Source: Aromatoleum petrolei (GTDB lineage Bacteria; Pseudomonadota; Gammaproteobacteria; Burkholderiales; Rhodocyclaceae). From it: a DNA stretch of 64,000 nt. Positions 35,120 to 42,768 of the stretch are shown one piece after another. The notes under the pieces were generated by a model that was given only the letters and a program-made list of their open reading frames with translations, searched no databases and was not told where the DNA came from. The stretch covers positions 2,170,001 to 2,234,000 of the forward strand of contig NZ_CP059560.1 in assembly GCF_017894385.1 (NCBI RefSeq), in the 5' to 3' direction. Position numbers and translations under genes: made by a program. Every line of letters starts with the position of its first letter. Position 1 is the first letter of the stretch.

Positions 35120-36459
35120 TCCTGGGCATCCTCGACGACGGCTGGGAGGGGCTCTCCGCCGCCGGCCGCGCACGGCTGGCCGCCAGCCGCATCATGATCG
35201 GCGCGCGCCGCACACTGGATCTCGTCGCGCCGCATCTGGGCGGTGACATCGAGCTGCGCGACATGGACGGCGCGCTCGGCAAGACGCCCGAATGGGTGCG
35301 TGCCGCGCTCGCCGACTGCCTGCCGGTGACCGTGCTCGCCACCGGCGACCCGCTGTGCCACGGCATCGGGCGCTTCCTGATCGACAAGCTCGGGGCGGGG
35401 AAAATCGAGGTGCAGCCCGCGCCCTCGACGATCGCGCTCGCCTGCGCGCGACTCAACAAGACCTGGCAGGACGCGGCGATCCGCTCCTGCCACGGCGCGG
35501 ATGCGGGCGAATGGTTCGAAGGCGCGACACCCGAGCACGGGCTGTATCCCATCGTCCGCGCGGTCGCCGAACACACGCGCGTCGCGGCCTTCACGGGGCC
35601 CGCGAACAGCCCGGACCGCATCGCGCGGGCGCTCCTCGCCGCGGGCTACGGCGACGATTTGTGCATTTCGGTCGCAGCACGGCTGTGCCTGCAGGACGAG
35701 GAGATCTTCACCGACCTCGCGCTCGCGGAGGCGGCCACCCGCGAATTCCCCGCCCCGAACATCGTCGTGATCGACGGTGCGACCGCTTCCGCCCCCCGCG
35801 CCGTGTTCGGCTTCGAGGACGCTGACTTCGTCCAACGCCAGCCAGAGAAGGGTCTGATCACCAAGCTCGAAGCGCGCGCGGTGTCGCTAGCGAAGCTCGG
35901 CCTGCGCGCCGACAGCCTCGTCTGGGACATCGGCGCCGGATCGGGCTCCGTCGGACTGGAGGCCTCGCGCATCGCCCGCCTCGGCCACGTCTGGGCGATC
36001 GAGAAGAACAGCGCCGACGCCGCGAATGCACGCGAAAACGCCCGCCGCCTGCAGGCGACGAATTACACGCTGGTCGAGGGCAAGGCGCCGGACGGCCTGG
36101 ACGCGTGGCCCGATCCGGATGCGGTCTTCATCGGCGGCTCGGGCGGCGAGCTCGCGCAGCTGATCGCGCTGTGCCTTGCGCGCCTGAAGCTCGCCGGGCG
36201 GCTGGTGATGAACTTCGTCACCATCGAGAACCTGGCGACCGCGACTGCGGCGCTCGCCGCCGCCGGCGCCGAGTGGGACGTGACGATGCTGTCAGCCGCG
36301 CGCAGCCAGCCGATTCTCGACATGCACCGGCTCGCGGCGCAGAACCCGGTTTGGATCGTGACCGCCAGAAGGAGTCCTTCCGCAACCACCGCCGCTCGCC
36401 CTGAGCCTGTCGAAGGGCAATCGCAGGACTTGGACAGACTCAGCCCGAACGGGCTTTGA
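35098..36459 (+). CDS. cbiET: Bifunctional cobalt-precorrin-7 methyltransferase/decarboxylase CbiET
   Basis: A 453-residue fusion (like CobL): the CbiE methylase domain (about 1-205, with VTVLATGDPLCHGIGRFL) and the CbiT domain (about 235-420, with SAM motif DIGAGSGSVGLEAS near 277). It methylates C-5 and C-15 and decarboxylates the acetate chain. A GGAGG site precedes the ATG. The last about 24 residues (RPEPVEGQSQ and on) are encoded by a dispersed palindromic repeat that has run into the 3' end and replaced the normal stop, so the true domain probably ends near 430. Confidence 0.93.
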   Translation: MSDLRCLILGILDDGWEGLSAAGRARLAASRIMIGARRTLDLVAPHLGGDIELRDMDGALGKTPEWVRAALADCLPVTVLATGDPLCHGIGRFLIDKLGAGKIEVQPAPSTIALACARLNKTWQDAAIRSCHGADAGEWFEGATPEHGLYPIVRAVAEHTRVAAFTGPANSPDRIARALLAAGYGDDLCISVAARLCLQDEEIFTDLALAEAATREFPAPNIVVIDGATASAPRAVFGFEDADFVQRQPEKGLITKLEARAVSLAKLGLRADSLVWDIGAGSGSVGLEASRIARLGHVWAIEKNSADAANARENARRLQATNYTLVEGKAPDGLDAWPDPDAVFIGGSGGELAQLIALCLARLKLAGRLVMNFVTIENLATATAALAAAGAEWDVTMLSAARSQPILDMHRLAAQNPVWIVTARRSPSATTAARPEPVEGQSQDLDRLSPNGL

Positions 36460-36460
36460 G
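36398..36460. repeat. Inverted pair of REP-like repeats overlapping the cbiET 3' end
   Basis: GCCCTGAGCCTGTCGAAGGGC (21 bases; 36398-36418) is followed by a degenerate copy in the opposite orientation (GGACAGACTCAGCCCGAACG, near 36431-36450), which together can form a large stem-loop (a REPIN-like doublet). AGCCCG-AA-CGGGCT and TTTG at its end may also terminate weakly. The first half is read in frame as the end of cbiET. Confidence 0.65.
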
Positions 36461-36486
36461 TTCGCAACTTCGACAAGAGAACAACA

Positions 36487-37290
36487 ATGAACAACACGCT
36501 CCCCACGCCCCGCTACGGCCGCCTGATCGGCGTATCCCTCGGCCCCGGCGATCCCGACCTGATCACGCGCCGCGGCTGGGCCGCGCTGCAGTCGGACGCG
36601 CGCTGGACCTATCCGGTGAAGAAGGCCGAGGAGCGCTCCTACGCCCTCGACATCGTCGTGCGCGCCGGCCTCGACGTGCCGACCGACGCGGTCGAGCTGG
36701 TGTTCCCGATGACGCGCGACGCGGTAGCGCTCGCGAAGGCCTGGGCGCGCGCCGCCGCCCGCACCGCCGAACTCCTCGCCGAAGGGCGCGACGTCGCCTT
36801 CCTCGTCGAGGGCGACGCGTCGACCTACTCGACTTTCCGCCACCTTGCCCGCGCGGTGCGCGAGCTCGCACCCGCGGTCGAACTCGAAACCATCCCTGGC
36901 GTCAGCTCCTTCGCCGCCGCGGCCGCCTGCGCCGACCTCGCGCTCGCCGAGGAAGACGAGACCGTCGCGGTGATCCCTGCGGCCTACGGCGTGTCGGTGA
37001 TCGACCACCTGCTCGACGAGTTCGACACGCTGGTGCTGATGAAGGTGAAGCCGCTGCTCGACGAGGTGCTCGATCTGCTCGAAGCGCGCGGACTCCTCGC
37101 GACGAGCTGCTTCGTCGAGAAGGTCGGCTCGCCCGAGGAGCGCGTGGTGAAGGACGTCGCGAGCCTGCGCGGCGAGAAGGTCAATTACCTGTCGCTGCTG
37201 CTGGTGCAGAACCCCAAGCGCGCGCGCGGCGAGCTGCGTCGCGGCTGCCGCAAGCGTGCGGAATCAAGCGCAGCCGAGGTCGCCGCATGA
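36487..37290 (+). CDS. cbiL: Cobalt-precorrin-2 C20-methyltransferase
   Basis: A 267-residue methylase (CbiL/CobI). The N-terminus GRLIGVSLGPGDPDLITRRGW is the family signature, followed by VAFLVEGDASTYSTFRHL and ETIPGVSSFAAAAA, then VLMKVKP. It methylates C-20 of cobalt-factor II/precorrin-2, the first methylation of the corrin branch after cobalt insertion. An AGAG site precedes the ATG. Its stop overlaps the cbiG start. Confidence 0.95.
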   Translation: MNNTLPTPRYGRLIGVSLGPGDPDLITRRGWAALQSDARWTYPVKKAEERSYALDIVVRAGLDVPTDAVELVFPMTRDAVALAKAWARAAARTAELLAEGRDVAFLVEGDASTYSTFRHLARAVRELAPAVELETIPGVSSFAAAAACADLALAEEDETVAVIPAAYGVSVIDHLLDEFDTLVLMKVKPLLDEVLDLLEARGLLATSCFVEKVGSPEERVVKDVASLRGEKVNYLSLLLVQNPKRARGELRRGCRKRAESSAAEVAA

Positions 37291-38060
37291 ACGTCCAACT
37301 GCCATTACCCAACGAACGCGTCGCGGTGGTCTCGATCACCCGGCACGGCATCGCGCTCGCCGGAAAGGTCGTCGCAGCGATCCCCGGCGCACGGCTCTTC
37401 GCACCCGAAAAATTCCGCGCCGAAGCCGAAGCCGCCGCACCCGGCGCCGCCACCTGCTACACGGGCAAGACCGGCGACCAGATCCCGGCGCTTTTCGCGG
37501 GCTTCGACGGCATCGTCGCGATCGTGTCGCTCGGCGCCGTCGTGCGCCTGATCGCGCCGCACCTGAAGGCCAAGGAGCAGGACCCCGGCATCGTCGTGCT
37601 CGACGAAGGCGGCCGCTACGCGATTCCCGTGCTCTCCGGCCACCTCGGCGGCGCCAATGCGCTTGCCGGCGTGCTCGCATCGGCGCTGGGCGCGCAGCCG
37701 GTGCTGACCACCGCCTCCGACGCGCGCGAGACGCTCGCCGTCGATCTGCTCGGCCGCGAACTCGGGTGGACCTTCGACGCGAGCCACGACGAGATCGTGC
37801 GCGCGAGCGCTGCGGTCGTGAACGACGAACCGGTCGCGCTCGTGCAGGAAGCGGGCAGCCGCGACTGGTGGGCGCGCCACGCCAACGGCCGCAGCGGCCC
37901 GCTGCCGGCGAACCTGCAGCGCTTCGAGCGCCTCGAGGACGTCGATCCCGAAGCATTCGGCGCGGTGCTGTGGATCAGCCGGCGCGAGTTGCCCGCCGGC
38001 TGGGCCGAACGCCTCGCCGGCCGCCGCGTGATCTACCGTCCGCCCCAGGAGGCGGCGTGA
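37287..38060 (+). CDS. cbiG: Cobalt-precorrin-5A hydrolase CbiG, N-terminal/central part
   Basis: A 257-residue protein matching the N-terminal and central domains of CbiG, which opens the ring lactone and releases acetaldehyde. AIVSLGAVVRLIAPHLKAKEQDPGIVVLDEGG and VIPVLSGHLGGANALA-type stretches (here AIPVLSGHLGGANALAG) are diagnostic. The C-terminal CobE-like domain is absent from this protein and is encoded separately by the next gene, which starts within its stop codon. ATGA overlap with cbiL indicates coupling. Confidence 0.93.
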   Translation: MNVQLPLPNERVAVVSITRHGIALAGKVVAAIPGARLFAPEKFRAEAEAAAPGAATCYTGKTGDQIPALFAGFDGIVAIVSLGAVVRLIAPHLKAKEQDPGIVVLDEGGRYAIPVLSGHLGGANALAGVLASALGAQPVLTTASDARETLAVDLLGRELGWTFDASHDEIVRASAAVVNDEPVALVQEAGSRDWWARHANGRSGPLPANLQRFERLEDVDPEAFGAVLWISRRELPAGWAERLAGRRVIYRPPQEAA

Positions 38061-38485
38061 GCGCCGCAGGCAATCCTGCTCACAAGGCCGTCGCCCTCGG
38101 CCTGGGCTGCGACCGCAGCACGCCGGCGGAGACGATCGCCCGCGCGATCGACGAGGCGCTCGCGCAAGCGGGCGCAAGCCTCGCCGATGTGCGCGCCGTC
38201 GCGAGCATCGACCTCAAGGCCGACGAAGCCGGGTTGCTCGAAATCGCGACGCTGCTCGGCTGGACGATCGCGTTCCATCCGGCGGCGGCGCTCGCGGCGG
38301 TGCCCGTGCCGAATCCATCCGAGACGGTACGCCACCATACCGGCACGCCATCGGTCTCGGAAGCCGCCGCGCTGCTCGCCGCCGGCACCGACCTCACGCA
38401 ACTCGTCGTCGAAAAACACAAGCTGCGCGGCCCGGACGGGCGTAACGCCACCGTGTCGGTCGCCCGCATGCCGGGATCGAACTGA
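38057..38485 (+). CDS. cobE: CobE/CbiG C-terminal domain protein
   Basis: A 142-residue protein with the CobE/CbiG C-terminal fold: ALGLGCDRSTPAETI, VRAVASIDLKADEAGLLE and SETVRHHTGTPSVSEAAALLAA. The GTG start overlaps the cbiG stop (GTGA), after AGGAGGCGGC. Together with the previous gene it makes a complete split CbiG. A precorrin-6A reductase (CbiJ) was considered for this spot, but the sequence does not match. Confidence 0.9.
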   Translation: MSAAGNPAHKAVALGLGCDRSTPAETIARAIDEALAQAGASLADVRAVASIDLKADEAGLLEIATLLGWTIAFHPAAALAAVPVPNPSETVRHHTGTPSVSEAAALLAAGTDLTQLVVEKHKLRGPDGRNATVSVARMPGSN

Positions 38486-38528
38486 TTTTCAAACGTTGTC
38501 CCACACCCATCGAAGAAGGAGAACCACC

Positions 38529-38714
38529 ATGCAACAGCAAGCCACCCTGCACATCGCCCGTCCGAAGAGCGCCCTGCTCGCGATCGCGATGCCCGTCCTC
38601 ACCGCCGCGCTGCTCGGCGTCGTGATCGTCTATGGCGTGGGTTTCAGCCCCATCGCCGCGGCCCACAACGCCGCCCACGACGCCCGCCACGTCAACGTCT
38701 TCCCCTGCCATTGA
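38529..38714 (+). CDS. cbtB: Cobalt transporter subunit CbtB
   Basis: A 61-residue protein with one transmembrane helix and a C-terminal histidine-rich end (AAHNAAHDARHVNVFPCH), as in CbtB. It is predicted in the family to act with CbtA in cobalt uptake; the evidence for this is largely genomic association with B12 genes and riboswitches. GAAGGAG precedes the ATG. It lies 14 bases before cbtA. Confidence 0.92.
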   Translation: MQQQATLHIARPKSALLAIAMPVLTAALLGVVIVYGVGFSPIAAAHNAAHDARHVNVFPCH

Positions 38715-38728
38715 TCGCGGAGCCGCAC

Positions 38729-39514
38729 ATGCTGTTCCGTCGCATCGTCCTGTGCGCGCTGCTGGTCGGCGCACTCGCCGGCCTGCTCGTGAGTGCCGTG
38801 CAGCACTGGCAGGCCATCCCGCTCATCGCCGCGGCCGAGGTGTTCGAAGGATCGGCGGATCCGGCCGAGCCCACGCTCGCCGCGACCGCGCATGATCACG
38901 ATCACGACCATGCCGGCGGCGATGCACACGCGCACGACGCGGAGACATGGGCGCCGGAAGACGGCGGCGAACGGCATGTGTGGACCGCGATCGCGAACGT
39001 GCTCACTGCAATCGGCTTCGGCCTCGTGCTGGTCGCGGCGATCACGACCTGGGAACACCTGCGCGGCGGGCCGCTCGCGTCGGCCGGCACCGGCCTCGTG
39101 TGGGGGGCGGCGGGCTGGATCTGCGTCTTCGGCCTGCCGACGCTGGGGCTACCGCCCGAACTTCCCGGCAGCGTCGCCGCGCCGCTCGGCGATCGACAGG
39201 GCTGGTGGCTGCTCGCCGCCACAAGCGGGGCGGCCGGGCTCGCCCTGCTCGCCTTCGTCCGCGGCCCGCTGCGCCTGGCGGGCATCGCGGTGCTTCTGCT
39301 GCCCTTCGCCGTCGGCGCCCCGCACCTCGCAGGCGGCCCTTTCGCCGGCTACGACATCGGGATCGCGCGGCAGATGGAAGCGCTCGCCGGCTCCTTCGCG
39401 TTCGCGACGACAATCGCCACCGCCGTGCAGTGGCTCGCGCTCGGCGCGCTGTCCGGTTTGGCGGTCGCACGCTGGGTGCGGCCGGCGCTCGCAGAGCTGG
39501 CTCCAACGCCGTAG
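38729..39514 (+). CDS. cbtA: Cobalt transporter subunit CbtA
   Basis: A 261-residue membrane protein with about six helices, matching CbtA. A periplasmic or cytoplasmic loop after the first helix is rich in histidine and aspartate (HDHDHDHAGGDAHAHD), suited to capture of cobalt ions. MLFRRIVLCALLVGALAGL is a typical N-terminus. GCGGAG precedes the ATG. It works with CbtB and would feed CbiX. Confidence 0.92.
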   Translation: MLFRRIVLCALLVGALAGLLVSAVQHWQAIPLIAAAEVFEGSADPAEPTLAATAHDHDHDHAGGDAHAHDAETWAPEDGGERHVWTAIANVLTAIGFGLVLVAAITTWEHLRGGPLASAGTGLVWGAAGWICVFGLPTLGLPPELPGSVAAPLGDRQGWWLLAATSGAAGLALLAFVRGPLRLAGIAVLLLPFAVGAPHLAGGPFAGYDIGIARQMEALAGSFAFATTIATAVQWLALGALSGLAVARWVRPALAELAPTP

Positions 39515-39544
39515 GGCGGAATAAGCGGCGCATCCCGCCAACCA
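39513..39544. repeat. Small palindromic repeat-like element
   Basis: GTAGGGCGGAATAAGC near 39512 and GCATCCCGCC near 39531 form an imperfect hairpin (GGCGGAAT with ATCCCGCC, one mismatch). The layout resembles small extragenic palindromes seen in proteobacteria. No second copy was found in the window. Confidence 0.35.
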
Positions 39545-39631
39545 AATGCCCGACGGCACGCTACCGCCGCATGGCAGGATCTGCCTCCGGCCTCTCCTGC
39601 CCTACCCCTTCAAGCCAGAGAGAACCTCATC

Positions 39632-40609
39632 ATGACCCGCGGAAAAATCATGCTCGTCGGCCTCGGCCCCGGCAGCGTCGAACACATGAGCGGACGCGCG
39701 CGCGCCGCGATCGCCGAGGCCGACACCATCATCGGCTACGTCACCTACATCCGCCTCGTCGCCGACCTCGTCGAAGGCAAGGAGGTCGTCAAGAAATCGA
39801 TGACCGAGGAACTCGACCGCGCCATCGAGGCCCTCGACCGCGCCCGCCAGGGCAGGAAGGTCGCGCTGATCTCGTCGGGCGATGCCGGCGTCTACGGCAT
39901 GGCCGGGCCCACCTTCGAGGTGCTGTTCCAGGCCGGCTGGACGCCCCCCACTGGCCAACCCGGCGACATCGAGGTCGAGATCGTCCCCGGCGCCTCGGCG
40001 CTCAATACCTGCGCGGCGCTGGTCGGCGCGCCGCTCACGCATGACTTCTGCGCGATCTCCCTCTCCGACCTGCTGACGCCCTGGCCCGTGATCGCGCGCC
40101 GCCTCAACGCCGCCGCCGCCGCCGATTTCGTCGTCGCCCTCTACAACCCCAAGAGCGGACGGCGCTCGCGCCAGATCGTCGAGGCGCAGCGTCTCTTCCT
40201 CGCGCATCGCCGCCCCGACACGCCGGTCGCGATCGTGAAGTCCGCCTACCGGCCCAGGCAGCGCATCGAGTTCACGACCCTCGACAGGATGACCGCGTGC
40301 GAGATCGGCATGCTCAGCACCGTGCTGATCGGCAACTCCAACACCTTCGTGCGCGAAGGTCTGATGGTCACGCCGCGCGGCTACGCGAACAAGTACGACG
40401 TCGAGTCGGGCGCCGCACGCGACGGCGAGAAAGCCGGGCGCTCGTTGTCGACCGGCCTCGACGGCTGGCTCGAAGCGCTCCGCGCGAGCGGCGAGAGCGT
40501 CGATGAGCTCGCCCGCCGCCACGGTCTGCCCGCCGATTACATCGCCGCGACGCTCGCCGACACGAATGACGACGCCGCGGCCTCCGCCGAGGACGCGGCA
40601 GTCGCGTGA
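39632..40609 (+). CDS. cbiH: Cobalt-precorrin-3 C17-methyltransferase
   Basis: A 325-residue CbiH/CobJ methylase that methylates C-17 with ring contraction. KIMLVGLGPGSVEHMSGRAR, ADTIIGYVTYIRLV, VALISSGDAGVYGMAGPTFEVL and FCAISLSDLLTPWPVI are diagnostic. The C-terminal extension beyond the usual about 250 residues (from about 265) is Asp/Ala-rich and of unknown use; RRHGLPADYIAATLAD appears to be a short helical module. AGAGAG precedes the ATG. It is the last corrin gene of this run, after a 117-base gap. Confidence 0.94.
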   Translation: MTRGKIMLVGLGPGSVEHMSGRARAAIAEADTIIGYVTYIRLVADLVEGKEVVKKSMTEELDRAIEALDRARQGRKVALISSGDAGVYGMAGPTFEVLFQAGWTPPTGQPGDIEVEIVPGASALNTCAALVGAPLTHDFCAISLSDLLTPWPVIARRLNAAAAADFVVALYNPKSGRRSRQIVEAQRLFLAHRRPDTPVAIVKSAYRPRQRIEFTTLDRMTACEIGMLSTVLIGNSNTFVREGLMVTPRGYANKYDVESGAARDGEKAGRSLSTGLDGWLEALRASGESVDELARRHGLPADYIAATLADTNDDAAASAEDAAVA

Positions 40610-40733
40610 CCCGGTGAGACGCACGGCCCCCGTGCGACCACGCTGGCATTCCGGTAATACAATGCCATGAACGGGACGAGAAACCGATCACTTCTCGGCC
40701 CTCGCCATCGATAGGCAAAACCAATCCGTTTCG

Positions 40734-40785
40734 CCATACGCATCCGTACGTTTTCCATACGCATCAGTATGGACGCGACTATAAT
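40734..40785 (+). promoter_or_regulatory. CCATAC dyad pair and -10 box before the acyl-CoA transferase
   Basis: Two similar 17-base blocks start at 40734 and 40755, exactly 21 bases (two helical turns) apart. The second is a full CCATAC-N6-GTATGG dyad (40755-40772), matching the one near 20872; the first is degenerate in its right half. TATAAT follows at 40780-40785, so a bound regulator would lie over the promoter's upstream part. Confidence 0.55.
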
Positions 40786-40833
40786 CGCGCCCGAATCGAT
40801 ACATAAATAGTCGAAGCCAGGGAGAGGAAGGAC

Positions 40834-42129
40834 ATGAGCGTACATACCCAGTATCAGCAAAAGAAGATGAGCCCCGCGGACGCCGCCGGGCTCGTGAAGT
40901 CGGGCGACACCATCGTCGTGCCGACCGGCGTGGGCGAACCGCCGGCGCTGCTCGAAGCGCTGTCCGCACGCCGGCACGGCCTCGAGAACGTCGTCGTCAG
41001 CCAGATCCTGCCGTTGCGCAAGTACGGCTACTTCGACCCCGAGACCGTCACCAACGTGCGCCACAGCGCCTACTTCTTCGGCGGCGCTTCGCGGCCGGGC
41101 GGCCAGGCGGGCTGGGTGGACTTCATGCCCAACTATTTCTCCGAGATCCCGCAGCTCATCGAGCGCGGCCTGACGCCGGCCGACGTCGTGTTCTCGATGG
41201 CCTCGCAGATGGACGAGCACGGCTACTTCGCACTCTCTCTCGGACCCGACTACACCATGGCCGCAATAAAGAAGGCGCGCACGGTGGTCCTCGAAGTCAA
41301 TCCGAACGTCCCTTTCACCTACGGCGACTGCCACGTGCACATCTCGCAGGTCGCGGCGCTGGTCGAGAGCGACGCCCCGCTCCTCGAAGTCGGCCTGCCC
41401 AAGATCGGCCCCGTCCAGGAAGCGATCGGCAAGTACGTTGCCGACCTGATCGACGATGGCGCCACGCTGCAGATCGGCTACGGCGGCATCCCCGACGCGG
41501 TCGTCATGCAGCTCAAGCACAAGCACGACCTCGGCATCCACACCGAGATGATCGGCGACGGCATCCTGTCGCTGATCGAATCCGGCGCCGTGACGAACCG
41601 CCGGAAGACGCTCAAGCCCGGCAAGATGCTCGCGACCTTCGCGCTCGGGTCGAACAAGCTCTACCAGTACATGCACCGCAACCCGACGCTGGAGATGCAT
41701 CCGGTCGACGTCACCAACGACCCGTACTACGCGGCGCAGAACGACAACCTCGTCGCCATCAACGCCACGATGCAGGTCGATTTCCTCGGCCAGTGCGGCT
41801 CGGAGAGCCTCGGCTCCCTGCCCTACTCCGGCACCGGCGGCCAGGTCGATTTCGTGCGCGCGGCGAACCGCTCCAGGGGCGGCAAGGCCTTCATCGTGCT
41901 GCCCTCGACGGCCAAGGACGACACCATCTCGCGCATCGTGCCGACCCTCGCGCCGGGCACCCACGTCACGACGAGCAAGAACGACATCAACTACGTCGTC
42001 ACCGAATACGGGGTCGCGCAGTTGCGCGGCAAGACGGCGAAGCAGCGCTGCGAGGCGCTGATCGGCATCGCGCACCCGAACTTCCGCGGCGAACTGCGCG
42101 AGGGGGCGAAGCGCATGAACCTGCTATAA
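40834..42129 (+). CDS. Acetyl-CoA hydrolase/acyl-CoA transferase family protein
   Basis: A 431-residue class I CoA-transferase of the acetyl-CoA hydrolase/4-hydroxybutyrate CoA-transferase group. VPTGVGEPPALLEALS is typical, and further marks are YGGIPDAVVMQLKHKHDLGIHTEMIGDG with TEYGVAQLRGKTAKQR and IGIAHPNFRGEL near the end. It should move CoA between short-chain acids, for example acetate, propionate or butyrate. GGAGAGGAAGGA precedes the ATG. A shared dyad links its control to the actP/enoyl-CoA hydratase region. A large stem-loop follows the stop. Confidence 0.88.
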   Translation: MSVHTQYQQKKMSPADAAGLVKSGDTIVVPTGVGEPPALLEALSARRHGLENVVVSQILPLRKYGYFDPETVTNVRHSAYFFGGASRPGGQAGWVDFMPNYFSEIPQLIERGLTPADVVFSMASQMDEHGYFALSLGPDYTMAAIKKARTVVLEVNPNVPFTYGDCHVHISQVAALVESDAPLLEVGLPKIGPVQEAIGKYVADLIDDGATLQIGYGGIPDAVVMQLKHKHDLGIHTEMIGDGILSLIESGAVTNRRKTLKPGKMLATFALGSNKLYQYMHRNPTLEMHPVDVTNDPYYAAQNDNLVAINATMQVDFLGQCGSESLGSLPYSGTGGQVDFVRAANRSRGGKAFIVLPSTAKDDTISRIVPTLAPGTHVTTSKNDINYVVTEYGVAQLRGKTAKQRCEALIGIAHPNFRGELREGAKRMNLL

Positions 42130-42158
42130 GAAAACACCCCGCGCGCCAACCCGCGGAC

Positions 42159-42210
42159 GGGCCTTCGCCCGGTGGGCTGTCGTGAGCGCCTGCCCGATGG
42201 GCGAAGGCCC
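42159..42210. other. Large perfect stem-loop after the CoA-transferase gene
   Basis: Arms GGGCCTTCGCCC and GGGCGAAGGCCC (12 bases, perfect) enclose 28 bases with further pairing potential. No T run follows on either side. It may stop or stabilise the upstream message, or be a lone palindromic repeat. Confidence 0.6.
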
Positions 42211-42281
42211 CTCCGCGCCCCCCGAAGGCCCCGGATGCCGCAAAATATCGCCCTGACAAGAAAACAGGACGACCTCGCCCA

Positions 42282-42743
42282 ATGCCCCCCCACCGCTACC
42301 TCGACGACTTCACCCCCGGCGAACGCTTCACCACCGCCGGCATCACCATCACCGAAGGCCAGATCATCGACTTCGCGATGGTGTACGACCCCCAGCCCTT
42401 CCACCTCGACACCCACGCCGCCGCGCAATCCCCCTACGGCGGCCTCATCGCCAGCGGCTTTCAGACCGTCGCGCTGACCTTTCGCCTCTTCATCCAGACC
42501 GGCATCATCGCCGACTCCAGCATCGGCTCGCCCGGCATCGACGAACTGCGCTGGCTCGCCCCGGTCCGCCCCGGCGACAGCCTCCACGCCGAACTCGAAG
42601 TCCTCGAAGTCAGGCCCTCGCGCTCCAAGCCCGACCGCGGCATCGTCCGCATGCTGTACAAGACCATCAACCAGCACGGCGACACCGTCGCCTCCTACAT
42701 CGGCAACCACCTGCTCAAACGCGCCCCGCAACTCACCGACTGA
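42282..42743 (+). CDS. MaoC-like hot-dog dehydratase
   Basis: A 153-residue hot-dog-fold protein of the MaoC/R-hydratase type. D36 and H41 in VYDPQPFHLD fit the catalytic Asp/His of (R)-specific enoyl-CoA hydratases, and GGLIASGFQTVAL is the usual substrate-tunnel segment. It would hydrate a 2-enoyl-CoA. Its position after a CoA-transferase supports short-chain acyl-CoA metabolism, but the stem-loop in between suggests separate transcripts. No strong ribosome site is seen before the ATG. Confidence 0.85.
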   Translation: MPPHRYLDDFTPGERFTTAGITITEGQIIDFAMVYDPQPFHLDTHAAAQSPYGGLIASGFQTVALTFRLFIQTGIIADSSIGSPGIDELRWLAPVRPGDSLHAELEVLEVRPSRSKPDRGIVRMLYKTINQHGDTVASYIGNHLLKRAPQLTD

Positions 42744-42768
42744 AGCCGCGCCGCACGGCGCGAGAAGC

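Noticed and set aside
38057..38485. Precorrin-6A reductase CbiJ
   Set aside because: The sequence matches the CobE/CbiG C-terminal domain and lacks a dinucleotide-binding pattern.
39540..39632. Possible second cobalamin riboswitch before cbiH (a CCAGAGAGAACC stretch)
   Set aside because: Only a short resemblance to the B12 box; the other conserved blocks are missing and the gap is too short.
42159..42210. Rho-independent terminator
   Set aside because: Strong stem but no T run on either strand; listed only as a stem-loop.
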